A stretch of DNA of 64,000 nucleotides from assembly GCA_965230065.1 (NCBI GenBank), contig OZ245942.1, positions 372,001 through 436,000 of the forward strand, written 5' to 3'. Of the stretch, positions 8,319 through 17,359 are shown piece by piece. Source of the DNA: G965230065 sp965230065 (lineage in GTDB: Bacteria > Bacteroidota > Bacteroidia > Cytophagales > Cyclobacteriaceae). The notes under the pieces were generated by a model that saw only the letters and a program-made list of their open reading frames with translations, did not search any database and was not told where the DNA came from. Numbering within the stretch: the stretch's first letter is position 1; each line of letters starts with the position of its first letter. A program made the translations under genes and the position numbers.

Positions 8319-9428
8319 ATGAATACTAAGTCACTTGTCACCCTCATCATTTTTCTTTGTTTTCTGTATGGATGCCAGCAACCCGACTCAGCAGAAACTG
8401 AGCAACACACACATACCCATGAAGTACAAAAGCCTAAAAATGTTATTTTACTGATTGGCGACGGCATGGGGCTCACTCAGGTAACCACCCGTTTTTACTT
8501 TGGGGAAGGAAAGCCCAACTTCCAACGGTTTCCGTATGTGGGACTGATCAAAACTTCTGCTTCAAGCCATAAAATTACTGATTCTGCTGCCGGGGCTACT
8601 GCCTTTTCTGCCGGAAAGAAAACCTATAACGGAGCAATCGGTGTGGATGCTGATACGGCCTCAGTACCTACCATTATCGAATTAGTAGCTGATAACCTTA
8701 GTACCGGGTTGGTAGCCACTTCATCCATCACACATGCTACTCCGGCCTCGTTTTTTGCCCATGTTGCCTCCAGAAGTCAAAATGAAGATATTGCAGCACA
8801 ATTGCCCGTATCATCTGTAGATTTTTTCGCCGGGGGTGGCCTCCAATTCTTTTCAAGCAGAAAAGACGGGTTGAATTATTATGATACCCTGACACAGCAT
8901 GGGTTTGCAATGGACAGCACTGGTTTAGAAAGACCTGCCACCCTTGCCCTGGACCAAAAATATGGATTTTTACTGGCTCCTGATGGAATGCCCAAAATGC
9001 AGGATGGCCGGGGTGATTTTCTACCTCAGGCTACCCAAATGGCTATAGACCATCTCTCACAAAATGAAAACGGTTTCTTCCTGATGGCAGAAGGCTCGCA
9101 AATTGACTGGGGCGGACATGACAATGATGCTGAGTACATTATTGAAGAAGTAAAAGATTTTGACAAAACCCTCGGCATTGCCCTTGATTTTGCTGAAAAA
9201 GATGGAAATACACTGGTTGTGGTAACCGCCGACCATGAAACGGGTGGGTTTGCCTTATCCAAAGGAGAGTCTTACAATGAACTGAAAGGTACCTTCACCA
9301 CAGGCAGCCACACTGCCGATTTGATTCCTGTTTTTGCTTTTGGCCCGGGGGCTGAGGCTTTTTCTGGTATTTATGAAAATACGGAGATATTTGACAAAAT
9401 GCTTGAAGTTACGGGCTGGAAAAAATAA
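8319..9428 (+). CDS. Alkaline phosphatase, lipoprotein
   Basis: A 369-residue phosphomonoesterase of the PhoA superfamily, exported and lipid-anchored: signal peptide with lipobox FLYGC (Cys19). Core motifs are GDGMG (47-51, metal-binding Asp48), TDSAAGATAFSAG with Ser89 as the nucleophile equivalent, DWGGHDNDAEYI, TADHETGGF and GSHTADLIP for the metal ligands. Start chosen at ATG 8319, since the longer frame begins at TTG without a better leader. It is shorter than E. coli PhoA and lacks large insertions. It converges on a secreted metallophosphoesterase, suggesting a local phosphate-scavenging function, though no Pho box was identified. Confidence 0.92.
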   Translation: MNTKSLVTLIIFLCFLYGCQQPDSAETEQHTHTHEVQKPKNVILLIGDGMGLTQVTTRFYFGEGKPNFQRFPYVGLIKTSASSHKITDSAAGATAFSAGKKTYNGAIGVDADTASVPTIIELVADNLSTGLVATSSITHATPASFFAHVASRSQNEDIAAQLPVSSVDFFAGGGLQFFSSRKDGLNYYDTLTQHGFAMDSTGLERPATLALDQKYGFLLAPDGMPKMQDGRGDFLPQATQMAIDHLSQNENGFFLMAEGSQIDWGGHDNDAEYIIEEVKDFDKTLGIALDFAEKDGNTLVVVTADHETGGFALSKGESYNELKGTFTTGSHTADLIPVFAFGPGAEAFSGIYENTEIFDKMLEVTGWKK

Positions 9429-9444
9429 TCCGGCTCCTATAATA

Positions 9445-10344
9445 TTAATCTAAACGACGATAGGTAGCACGTCCAAACCCTTCTATCTCCAGATGGTCTG
9501 CATATACATGCACAATGGCAAAAGCGTTGGTTTCTTCTTCTACCATACCAGCAAATGTAAGGTAATGCAGTCCGTCTTCGTGTAGATACCTTTCCTGGTG
9601 GGCATGCCCGTTGAAATAGGCGAAAACGTGCTCTTTGTTTTTCAACAGGTTTCTTACCAGGTCTGCATCCCACAAAAGTTCTGCCCTATCTTCAGGCGTA
9701 ACCGGAAAATGACACAACAAAATTACCTTTTCGTTTTTCTTTGCTGCTTGCTTAAGGTTTTTTTCCAGCCATCGAAGTTGCTTCGTTCCCACAGCGCCAT
9801 TCCAATCGTGCGCATTGGGGGCTTTTTTGGCTTTTAATTCCTCTAGCATACTTTCCGCTTTTTCATGACGCTTTTCTCCCTTTTCTGTTCCATGAATGCT
9901 GACGAAGTTCCCATCAAGCGCAATAAATCGCCAGCCTGCTTGGCTAAATGTATAATACCGCTCTTTTAAGCCGAGTACCTGCGGAACTTCATTTTGATGC
10001 GCTGCTGTTACTGAATAGTCATGGTTTCCAATTACATGGTACAGGGGAACTTTCAGGCGACTTGTAATCTGATTGAGTGTATCAAAGCTGTTAAAACTTC
10101 TATCAATATAGTCGCCCAAACTCACAACAAATTCGATGTCCTTACTATTCAAAGTATCTACGGCTGCTCGCAGCTTTCTAACTGAAGAACGATAATGCCG
10201 GGTACCTGCGTTGTCACAATCACAATATTGTACATCAGCCATTACGCCAAAAGAGAACAAAGACTGTTGGGCAAATAACTGCTGACTGAAACAGGTAAAT
10301 ACAACACAAATAAGAGGTAAACTAACTTTTAAGAATGTCATCAT
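9445..10344 (-). CDS. Secreted calcineurin-like metallophosphoesterase
   Basis: 299 residues with a signal peptide ending ...QQLFAQ. The binuclear metal motifs are complete: MADVQY (Asp37), SLGDYIDR (75-82), VIGNHDYSV (105-112), CHFPVTPE and FNGHAHQERY. The spacing and the ADVQYCDCD start resemble the Mn-dependent ADP-ribose/CDP-alcohol diphosphatase branch, but the substrate is a guess. It probably acts in the periplasm. It converges on the alkaline phosphatase gene with only 16 bp between them. A TATATTTG box (10363-10370, minus strand) lies just upstream of the ATG. Confidence 0.88.
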   Translation of the reverse strand: MMTFLKVSLPLICVVFTCFSQQLFAQQSLFSFGVMADVQYCDCDNAGTRHYRSSVRKLRAAVDTLNSKDIEFVVSLGDYIDRSFNSFDTLNQITSRLKVPLYHVIGNHDYSVTAAHQNEVPQVLGLKERYYTFSQAGWRFIALDGNFVSIHGTEKGEKRHEKAESMLEELKAKKAPNAHDWNGAVGTKQLRWLEKNLKQAAKKNEKVILLCHFPVTPEDRAELLWDADLVRNLLKNKEHVFAYFNGHAHQERYLHEDGLHYLTFAGMVEEETNAFAIVHVYADHLEIEGFGRATYRRLD

Positions 10345-10405
10345 ATTTTACAATTTGTTTTGCAAATATATGTGTACATTAAGCAATAGATAATGGAAAA
10401 GTGAT

Positions 10406-10648
10406 TTAGTTCTGCCTGTAGCAAAAAAAAGACACGCACGACTGCGGTGATAGCCAGTAGTTCACAAACATGCTGTACGTCACGGCTCCAAGCAAGATCA
10501 TATCAATAGTACCGATAAAGTGTAGCATATCTTTATCCACCTCTTTACCCCCTTCTGCAACCAGAAAATCAACGAAGCTTGTTTTGCCATCCTGACCTGC
10601 AGCAAAGCCGTCTATGGTCACAAATTCTTGAAATACTATTTTTCTCAT
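10406..10648 (-). pseudogene. Truncated RibD/DHFR-like reductase gene
   Basis: The 80 codons start like the RibD C-terminal/dihydrofolate-reductase-like family (MRKIVFQEFVTIDGFAAGQD, then FIGTIDMILLGAVTYSMF) but end abruptly after about 66 family-like residues in an unrelated tail (SPQSCVSFFCYRQN). Full members run to about 180 residues and need the C-terminal half for the nucleotide fold, so this is a 3'-deleted remnant. It is divergent from the GlxA-type regulator at 10866; such regulators often sit beside genes of this family. Confidence 0.7.
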
Positions 10649-10865
10649 AAATGCTTTTGTTGCTGTTGCTTAAGCATATTACTGTGCTTTAAATGGAGAA
10701 ATTTTTATCAAAAAACCAATACAAATGTTGGGGAATTCGTTGAAATAACGCGGGTGCAGATACTACAAACAAGAGGATAACTGCGACATTCTTTGTCATG
10801 GCCGAAACATAAATTTGTTGCAGTTAACTTAACATATCCGATTCGTGTATTGAAAAAGCGTTAAA

Positions 10866-11858
10866 ATGACTATTCCTATGAAACACATATCAATCTTAGT
10901 ACCCGAAGGTGCTATTTTAGGCAGTTTGGAAGGCTCTCGGCAGTTATTTACTGAAGTAAATACATTTCGAAAAAATCAGGGACAATCACCTTTATTTAAT
11001 GTACAACTGGTGGGTTTGGCAAAAGAAACCCAGCTCAGTGGCGGTTTATTCACAGTAAATACTGATGTGGTATTGGGTGAAGTAGAAAACACCGACCTCA
11101 TCATCATTCCGGCCGTTGATGGGGATATTCAAAAAGCATTGGAAACCAACCGGGCATTTATTCCCTGGATAAAAAATCAGTATAAAAACGGAGCTGAAGT
11201 AGCCAGTCTTTGCCTGGGAGCCTTTATTCTGGCCTCTACGGGTTTGCTAAAGGGAAGAACCTGCGCTACCCACTGGATGGCGGCCAATAATTTCAGGCAA
11301 ATGTTTCCGGACGTAAACCTCGTTACAGAGCGCATCATTACCGACGAGCAGGGTTTGTACTCCAGCGGAGGAGCTTTTTCTTATATGAACCTGATTTTGT
11401 ACCTGATAGAAAAATATGCAGGCCGGGATATGGCAGTGCTGGCAGCCAAAGTGTTTGCCATAGAAATAGAGCGCGACAATCAACTATCTTTTATCATTTT
11501 TCAGGGGCAAAAAGAACATGAGGACGAAGCTATCAAAAAAGCCCAGCAGTTTATAGAAGTGCATTATCAGGAAAAAATTACGGTAGACCAGCTTGCCTCT
11601 ATGCTGGCCATGAGCCGCCGAAGCCTGGAGCGGCGTTTCCGGAAAGCCACCGCCAATACGGTAACCGAATACATACAGCGGGTAAAAATTGAAGCCGCCA
11701 AAAAAACCTTTGAAACCAGCAGGAAAAACATCAACGAAGTAATGTACGAGGTCGGTTATTATGACCATAAAGCTTTCCGCACCACCTTCAAAAAAATCAC
11801 CGGACTGCCACCTGTTGCATATAAGAATAAATATAATAAAGAAGCTTTGATGGCGTGA
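10866..11858 (+). CDS. GlxA-type transcriptional regulator (DJ-1/PfpI + AraC HTH)
   Basis: 330 residues. Residues about 5-190 form a DJ-1/PfpI amidotransferase-like domain with a nucleophile elbow EVASLCLGAF (Cys116). The C-terminal 100 residues are an AraC/XylS double helix-turn-helix (ITVDQLASMLAMSRRSLERR, then the second helix pair with EVGYYDHKAFRTTFKKITG). The N-terminal domain probably senses a small metabolite; the C-terminal one binds DNA. A TAAATTTG -7-like box lies at 10810-10817. The divergent neighbour it might once have controlled (10406-10648) is broken, so its present target is unclear. Confidence 0.88.
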   Translation: MTIPMKHISILVPEGAILGSLEGSRQLFTEVNTFRKNQGQSPLFNVQLVGLAKETQLSGGLFTVNTDVVLGEVENTDLIIIPAVDGDIQKALETNRAFIPWIKNQYKNGAEVASLCLGAFILASTGLLKGRTCATHWMAANNFRQMFPDVNLVTERIITDEQGLYSSGGAFSYMNLILYLIEKYAGRDMAVLAAKVFAIEIERDNQLSFIIFQGQKEHEDEAIKKAQQFIEVHYQEKITVDQLASMLAMSRRSLERRFRKATANTVTEYIQRVKIEAAKKTFETSRKNINEVMYEVGYYDHKAFRTTFKKITGLPPVAYKNKYNKEALMA

Positions 11859-11990
11859 TATTGATTGTACCTGATGTAGCATATTTTCAGGTTTGTACCT
11901 TCCTATTCCATGACAGAATTTATCCACTCAATGACGGATTTATTCTTTTTTTATGCTAATCACATACAGCTCAGAACTTTGAGAAAATTA

Positions 11991-13361
11991 CTATTCTTTC
12001 GCCGCCATGCTTTCCCCTTTTTTGGTATTCAGGTTTTTTACAATAAAACGGCCTACTTTTCTTCCTTGCTCCACGCCAATTTCGCAGGCGGGGCGGTAAT
12101 GGATGCCTCCGTACAATCGGCTCATGGCGGCTTCTTCTGAAGCTTCAATGAATGAGTTGAAAGAACGGGGTGGCAGGCCATATTCCACCTCGGTGGTATC
12201 GGTAAACTGAAAATTGTCTCCATATATATCGGTAAGGGCAATGGAAGCAGCAGCAGAAATCACGCTGTGCCCGCTGGTATATTCCGGGAAAGGGGGCGTT
12301 TGCAAAGTAGGAGCCCAGTCTGGATCGATGTGTTGGTTGATGACCGTTTCGGGGCGGATGAGGTTAGAGCGGTATTTTTCGTCCCAGCAGCTGATAAAGG
12401 CATCGAAAAGGGCAACGGAAGTAACGGCATAGGCTTCTACGGTTTGCATAAAATCAGCCTTGGCTTTCCGGCTGGCGATGGCTGTAATGCCAATCCAGTG
12501 CCCCCCGGGTGTAATTTTTTTGGTAGCAAACATCAAATGACCCTGCAAGTGCGCTACGTACGGGTTACAATCCCAAAACTTGGCAATTTCTTCCTCTTCG
12601 TCGGTCAGGTTTTTACCTATTTCATACACTTCCACGGCTTCTTTATAGAAATCACTTTCTTCTTTCATACTAAATTTTGTAGGGCGCACCGGAATGTACT
12701 GTGTAGCAGAATCCAATACCAATGTCCTGATTTCGCTCCAGTGCGGTTCAATGGCATCCATGTAAGAGGGTGGGGTAGGCTGCCAGCGACTGGATTCGGC
12801 GGTTGTGATTTCAAACTTTGGGAATGTGCGGGTTTGCTTATAATTATCTTCATCGGCCCAGGTCAAAATGTGTTTAGCTACGTCTTCCCCATACGCCAAA
12901 GAACGCTCGTACACTGCCTGGGGCACCCCTTTATTCTGGATTTTTGCATACAATGAATTTTGGAATTCTTCAATCTTAGGCTCTGAAAAGATCATCGCTT
13001 TTCCTACAGTAAGAAAAGCATGCAGGCTGGCAATAGGGAAACTGTATTCTTCAGAAGCAGTAGGTTTTGGGGTAGCTTCAAGTCCGGAAATCTGCCCGGC
13101 CAATGATTGGTATTTTTCCGGTTGTGCATGCACCATTACTTCGTAAGCAGCAATGCTAGGATAAGCATAAATGCGACTGGCTACCGGGGGCGAGAAGATA
13201 TCGTGTACAATCACATCCGTCAGTTTTTTCACCGAATGATGGAAATATTCGGGGTTGCTCACTTCTTCCTGATAATTAGGGTTGGTTTTTTCAACACAAC
13301 CAAACATCCAAATCAGGCTGAAACTTACGAGCAAGGTTTTAATTTGCATACTACTCATCAT
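11991..13361 (-). CDS. Vanadium haloperoxidase/PAP2-like phosphatase, lipoprotein
   Basis: 456 residues with a lipoprotein signal (SLIWMFGC). The C-terminal half carries the acid-phosphatase/vanadium-haloperoxidase signature: KYRSNLIRPET, FPEYTSGHS (about 358-366) and SRLYGGIHYRPACE (about 414-427). These give the Arg, Ser-Gly-His and Arg...His residues that bind phosphate or vanadate. The Asp that normally follows the last His by four residues is replaced by Ala (HYRPA), which may alter haloperoxidase activity. It is periplasmic or surface-exposed, oxidising halides or hydrolysing phosphate esters; which one cannot be told. It is a single gene, convergent with the GlxA-type regulator. Confidence 0.82.
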   Translation of the reverse strand: MMSSMQIKTLLVSFSLIWMFGCVEKTNPNYQEEVSNPEYFHHSVKKLTDVIVHDIFSPPVASRIYAYPSIAAYEVMVHAQPEKYQSLAGQISGLEATPKPTASEEYSFPIASLHAFLTVGKAMIFSEPKIEEFQNSLYAKIQNKGVPQAVYERSLAYGEDVAKHILTWADEDNYKQTRTFPKFEITTAESSRWQPTPPSYMDAIEPHWSEIRTLVLDSATQYIPVRPTKFSMKEESDFYKEAVEVYEIGKNLTDEEEEIAKFWDCNPYVAHLQGHLMFATKKITPGGHWIGITAIASRKAKADFMQTVEAYAVTSVALFDAFISCWDEKYRSNLIRPETVINQHIDPDWAPTLQTPPFPEYTSGHSVISAAASIALTDIYGDNFQFTDTTEVEYGLPPRSFNSFIEASEEAAMSRLYGGIHYRPACEIGVEQGRKVGRFIVKNLNTKKGESMAAKE

Positions 13362-13568
13362 CCATACTTTTTTATGAAAACTTTTACAAAGCCATCGCCC
13401 GGCAAATCATTTTCAGTGTTTTAATGTTTTACTACCGTAATTGAGCTTTGCCAATGTTCAAATTAATAACAAAATTACATTTTTTTTTAGGTTTTGAGTT
13501 TCCTGTAAATGACAAATTCACAGGATTTGGTTCCTTCAACTCAACAGATTAAAATATGTTTATCATAA

Positions 13569-13964
13569 CTATTTTTTTATTTGTATGGCCTTTTCAGCTA
13601 ATAATGCATTATTTTCATCCACAAACTCAACCATAAATTCGCCAATGCCTCTTTCCCCAAACTCATCAAAAGGAATGCTGTGAGCAATGTGTTGGCCGTC
13701 CGGTTCTGGTATGAAGTCTTTAGAGCCCAGAAAGATCTTCTGGCCATTAAGCAACGAGTAAACAGTTCCGGTAATTTTTTTTGTCTTGAAAGAAGTGGAG
13801 GCCTCGAGGATTACATAAATTTTCCCTAAAAGAAACTCATCCTGCCCGTCCTCACAGCTTCCCTGAAAGTCAGGAGTATCACAAAATTCAATTTTTACTT
13901 CGGGCTCGGTAGTACATCCAATAAAACCACAAATCATGATGGCTAATACAAATAGCTTATTCAT
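13569..13964 (-). CDS. Small lipoprotein, last gene of the SusCD operon
   Basis: 131 residues with lipobox MICGFIGC. The mature part is beta-rich (KIYVILEASTSF, ITGTVYSLLNGQKIFL, FMVEFVDENNALLAEKAIQI), suggesting one Ig-like or jelly-roll domain. Its start overlaps the stop of the upstream FG-GAP gene by 4 bp (ATGA), so it is translationally coupled and belongs to the same operon. Surface lipoproteins in sus operons commonly bind the glycan or peptide ligand; that role is inferred from position only. Confidence 0.65.
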   Translation of the reverse strand: MNKLFVLAIMICGFIGCTTEPEVKIEFCDTPDFQGSCEDGQDEFLLGKIYVILEASTSFKTKKITGTVYSLLNGQKIFLGSKDFIPEPDGQHIAHSIPFDEFGERGIGEFMVEFVDENNALLAEKAIQIKK

Positions 13965-16900
13965 TTTCCTGTTAATGTGTGTGAGAATGATTGGTTGGGC
14001 AACCTAATAAATTGTAAAGGGCTTTTATTAATGGCAATGGCAATCAACGGTTCTCCTTTAAAGTTGATTTGTTGCAAATCCCTTACCTGCCCCATAATTG
14101 CCAGGCCCGACTGCGTGGGCGAAACCCATTCAAAATTACCTTCCCCGGAATTTTTTAGTAAAGTGCCGTAATCAGCATCGTACCTACCTCTCTCAATATT
14201 CACTTCATAAAAGTTACCACCAGTAATAATATCGGAAAGCCCATCCTGATTATAATCCAAAAGATGAAAAGCGTTTAAAGGTGCAACTTGAGCTTGCATA
14301 GGAAAAGACTGAAATTCAAATATAAAGTTGCCTTTGTTGATAAATATTCCGGATCGGAATTCGTAAGCAAATAATTTATCAGCTCCTTCCAATGTTTCTT
14401 CAGAAAAAATAGCATGGATTTCAGCCTTAGCAAAATCAGAATAATTAACGAACTTACTTTTTATTTCGACAAGCTGGCTTGCAAGTTCGTCTTTCGTTGC
14501 AAATAAATGTTTTTTACCATTGATATAATGAAATAGTAACTGGTCTTGTTGCCCGTTATTATCGAAATCTTTTACATACAAACTAACAGGCTGCCCAGGA
14601 GAAGCTTTCAGTTTTGAGTTCAGGCCCAGATTTCCGGCAATGATGTCCATATCCCCGTCATTGTCAATATCGGCAGTTGCAATGGCATTCCACCATCCAT
14701 TACTTTTTTCTAATGAAGCAACATTTGCTTTGGCTAAATTACCTGCATTATTGCGAAAAATGGTAATGGGCATCCACTCACCTGCTACAATAAGTTCGGG
14801 AAACCCATCGCCGTCCAGGTCTTGCCACCGGGCACTTTTTACCATGCCCACATTTGTTAGTTCTTTGGCTTTTTGCCCTGTAACATCTGTAAAATATCCA
14901 TTGCCATCATTTTGCAATAAATAGCTCTGCGGAATTTTTCCGTAATTTCGTGGAACTACCCGTCCTCCGATAAACAGGTCTTGGTCCCCATCTTTATCAA
15001 AATCGGCAGTACGGACGCAGGCTCCTGTCACATAAATTTCAGGCATTCTCTCTAAATTCCTGCTAAAATTTCCTTTGCCATCATTGACATATAAGCGAAC
15101 TATCAAGGCTTCGTGTTCGTTCCGAAATTCATTACCACCACTTAGCACGATGAGGTCAAGGTCATTATCATTTTCAATATCTACAAACCGGGCATCCACA
15201 TCTTCGGCCAAACTATCCTGTCCAAAAGCTTTTTGATACTGTTTTTCAAAACCGACACTTGTCTGCACGTACAATTCCCCGGGTTGGTGTTTGGCACCGC
15301 CTACAAAAAAATCGTCTTTACCATCTCCGTTTACATCGCCCACGGCCAGCCTGGGCCCTTCGGTAGAGGACATGTGTGGAATCAGCACTTCCCGGTTAAA
15401 CTCTATGAATTTGTTCTCCTGATGTATATACTCAATATTTAGTGAAGAATCACCCACGTTTTCAAAAACAGGAGTGAGTTTTTTAGAGAAATTGAATTTA
15501 CCCTCAGCTTCTGACTGCTTTAGAGTTAATGTTTGGTTTACAGGGATATTATTTAATACCTGAAAACGATGGTCAGGCCAAACAACAATCAATGAATCAA
15601 TTGCCTCTCTTTTTCCAAGTCCGACAATTACATCACTTGCCACAGCAGACTGGTAACCACGGGTGGTATACACTTCCTGCACAATGGTTTCGTCAGGCAA
15701 AGGAATGATTACTTTTGTGCCAATGCCAAATGTATTGGGCGCTTTCCCCTCAAACTTTAGCTTCAAATAGTTGTTTTCAATCTTCTCCCCATCAATCGTC
15801 AGGTTTTTAAAGACAAAGGCTTCCTGGTCAATGTTGTTAATTATTAGGTCTAAATCTCCGTCATTATCAAGGTCGGCATAAACGGCCCCGTTAGAAAAAG
15901 ATGCCTGATTTAAGCCCCACTGGGCCGAAACATCTTTAAACTGTAAATTCCCCTGATTTTGAAAGGCATGATTTGGGACTTTTACAATGGGCATTTTCTC
16001 AACCAAAGCAAGTTCCTGTTCTGTCAAATCACCTTCCAACCGATGTTGAACTGCTTCATTAGAAATGTATTTGATATAATCCAGATCGTTGGAACGTCTT
16101 TTTATGCCATTGGCAATGTAAATGTCTTTATTTCCATCCAAATCAAAATCTGCAATCAGTCCTGCCCAGCTCCAGTCAGTAGCATACATACCAGCGAGCA
16201 AGCCAATTTCACTAAAATATCCATTGCCTAAATTGAGTTGGAGTGAATTGCGGGCAAACTGGTGGTGATAACCAAACTCTAGTTTGTAATTATATACATT
16301 GTAAGCATCTTCACTGGCCGACGATTTGAGCATGACCGGATCGGATGGAAGCATATCCAGCGAGAGGATGTCGGGCAGGCCATCGTTGTTAATATCACCC
16401 ACATCGTTGCCCATGGAAAAACGGCTGGTATGTCGCATGGAGGTTTCCAGTTTCTCGGAAAATGCGGGGTTTGCACCTCCTTCATTTATATACAAATAGT
16501 CGTTTTCATGAAAGTCATTACCTACATAAACATCCGGGAAACCATCCCAGTTTATATCTCCTACACTTAGGCCTAACCCGTAACCCAAAGCACTGCTGTA
16601 AATACCACTTTCTTTGGTTATGTCAATAAACTTTCCATTGTCATTCCGCATTAGTTTGTCACCGGCCAAAGGATGTGTTTGTTGCCTGAGCGTTGCCCTG
16701 CCAAAAGTACCGTTGGCATGCACAGAATGGTTCATCATATACATGTCCAGGTCGCCATCCAGGTCGTAATCAAAAAAAGCAGCTTGTGTGGAAAAGCCCA
16801 CCAGGTCAAGGCCATATTGTGCTGCCTGGTCTTCAAACTGTGGAATACCCTCCTGATTATTTCCCAGGTTAATGTATAGTTGGTTTTTTCCTCTTATGTT

Positions 16901-17359
16901 CTGGTAGTCCCCAAGTTGGCTTACATAAATATCGAGTTTTCCATCTCCATTTACGTCGGCCATGGTTACGCCGGTAGTCCATCCTTTTTGCCCTCCTACA
17001 TTGGCCACTTGGGTAATCTCTTCAAACTCAAAATTTCCTTTGTTCAGGAATAATTTATTGGTATCCAGGTTTGAGGTAAAATAAAGGTCGGGCAGGCCGT
17101 CATTGTTAAGGTCGCCGGCGGCTACGCCCCCGCCATTATAGAAATACATATAGCTGAAGATATTCATCTGTAATGTTTCTTCCAGCTTGTTTTGGAAATC
17201 AATGCCTGTGTGGGAAGAAGGGAGAAGTTCAAACCTGGTTGAGGGAATAACACTTTCGCAAGAAATGAGCAGGGCTGAAAAAACAAATAATAATGCGTAT
17301 AATGCAAATTTTTTGCTAAAACCTGTAGGGTTTAAGTATGATTTATTATCAATATTCAT
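13961..17359 (-). CDS. FG-GAP/VCBS repeat lipoprotein with ASPIC/UnbV domain (second copy)
   Basis: 1,132 residues from ATG 17359; a longer frame from 17377 is possible. The start overlaps the end of the preceding paralogue by 11 bp. The lipoprotein signal ends LLISC. Many Ca-binding FG-GAP loops of the type DLNNDGLPDLYF and DVNGDGKLDIYV run through both halves, with an ASPIC/UnbV domain around residues 540-625 (NTFGIGTKVIIPLPDET ... RGYQSAVAS ... VWPDHRFQVL). These are surface beta-propeller-like proteins, CRTAC1-related, often encoded behind susCD in Bacteroidota; their exact role is unknown. It is a tandem duplicate of the gene at 17349-20708 but lacks the palindromic insert found there. 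Confidence 0.88.
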   Translation of the reverse strand: MNIDNKSYLNPTGFSKKFALYALLFVFSALLISCESVIPSTRFELLPSSHTGIDFQNKLEETLQMNIFSYMYFYNGGGVAAGDLNNDGLPDLYFTSNLDTNKLFLNKGNFEFEEITQVANVGGQKGWTTGVTMADVNGDGKLDIYVSQLGDYQNIRGKNQLYINLGNNQEGIPQFEDQAAQYGLDLVGFSTQAAFFDYDLDGDLDMYMMNHSVHANGTFGRATLRQQTHPLAGDKLMRNDNGKFIDITKESGIYSSALGYGLGLSVGDINWDGFPDVYVGNDFHENDYLYINEGGANPAFSEKLETSMRHTSRFSMGNDVGDINNDGLPDILSLDMLPSDPVMLKSSASEDAYNVYNYKLEFGYHHQFARNSLQLNLGNGYFSEIGLLAGMYATDWSWAGLIADFDLDGNKDIYIANGIKRRSNDLDYIKYISNEAVQHRLEGDLTEQELALVEKMPIVKVPNHAFQNQGNLQFKDVSAQWGLNQASFSNGAVYADLDNDGDLDLIINNIDQEAFVFKNLTIDGEKIENNYLKLKFEGKAPNTFGIGTKVIIPLPDETIVQEVYTTRGYQSAVASDVIVGLGKREAIDSLIVVWPDHRFQVLNNIPVNQTLTLKQSEAEGKFNFSKKLTPVFENVGDSSLNIEYIHQENKFIEFNREVLIPHMSSTEGPRLAVGDVNGDGKDDFFVGGAKHQPGELYVQTSVGFEKQYQKAFGQDSLAEDVDARFVDIENDNDLDLIVLSGGNEFRNEHEALIVRLYVNDGKGNFSRNLERMPEIYVTGACVRTADFDKDGDQDLFIGGRVVPRNYGKIPQSYLLQNDGNGYFTDVTGQKAKELTNVGMVKSARWQDLDGDGFPELIVAGEWMPITIFRNNAGNLAKANVASLEKSNGWWNAIATADIDNDGDMDIIAGNLGLNSKLKASPGQPVSLYVKDFDNNGQQDQLLFHYINGKKHLFATKDELASQLVEIKSKFVNYSDFAKAEIHAIFSEETLEGADKLFAYEFRSGIFINKGNFIFEFQSFPMQAQVAPLNAFHLLDYNQDGLSDIITGGNFYEVNIERGRYDADYGTLLKNSGEGNFEWVSPTQSGLAIMGQVRDLQQINFKGEPLIAIAINKSPLQFIRLPNQSFSHTLTGK

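Noticed and set aside
12267..12956. 229-codon plus-strand frame
   Set aside because: Antisense shadow of the haloperoxidase-like gene, with low-complexity aromatic composition and no recognisable motif.
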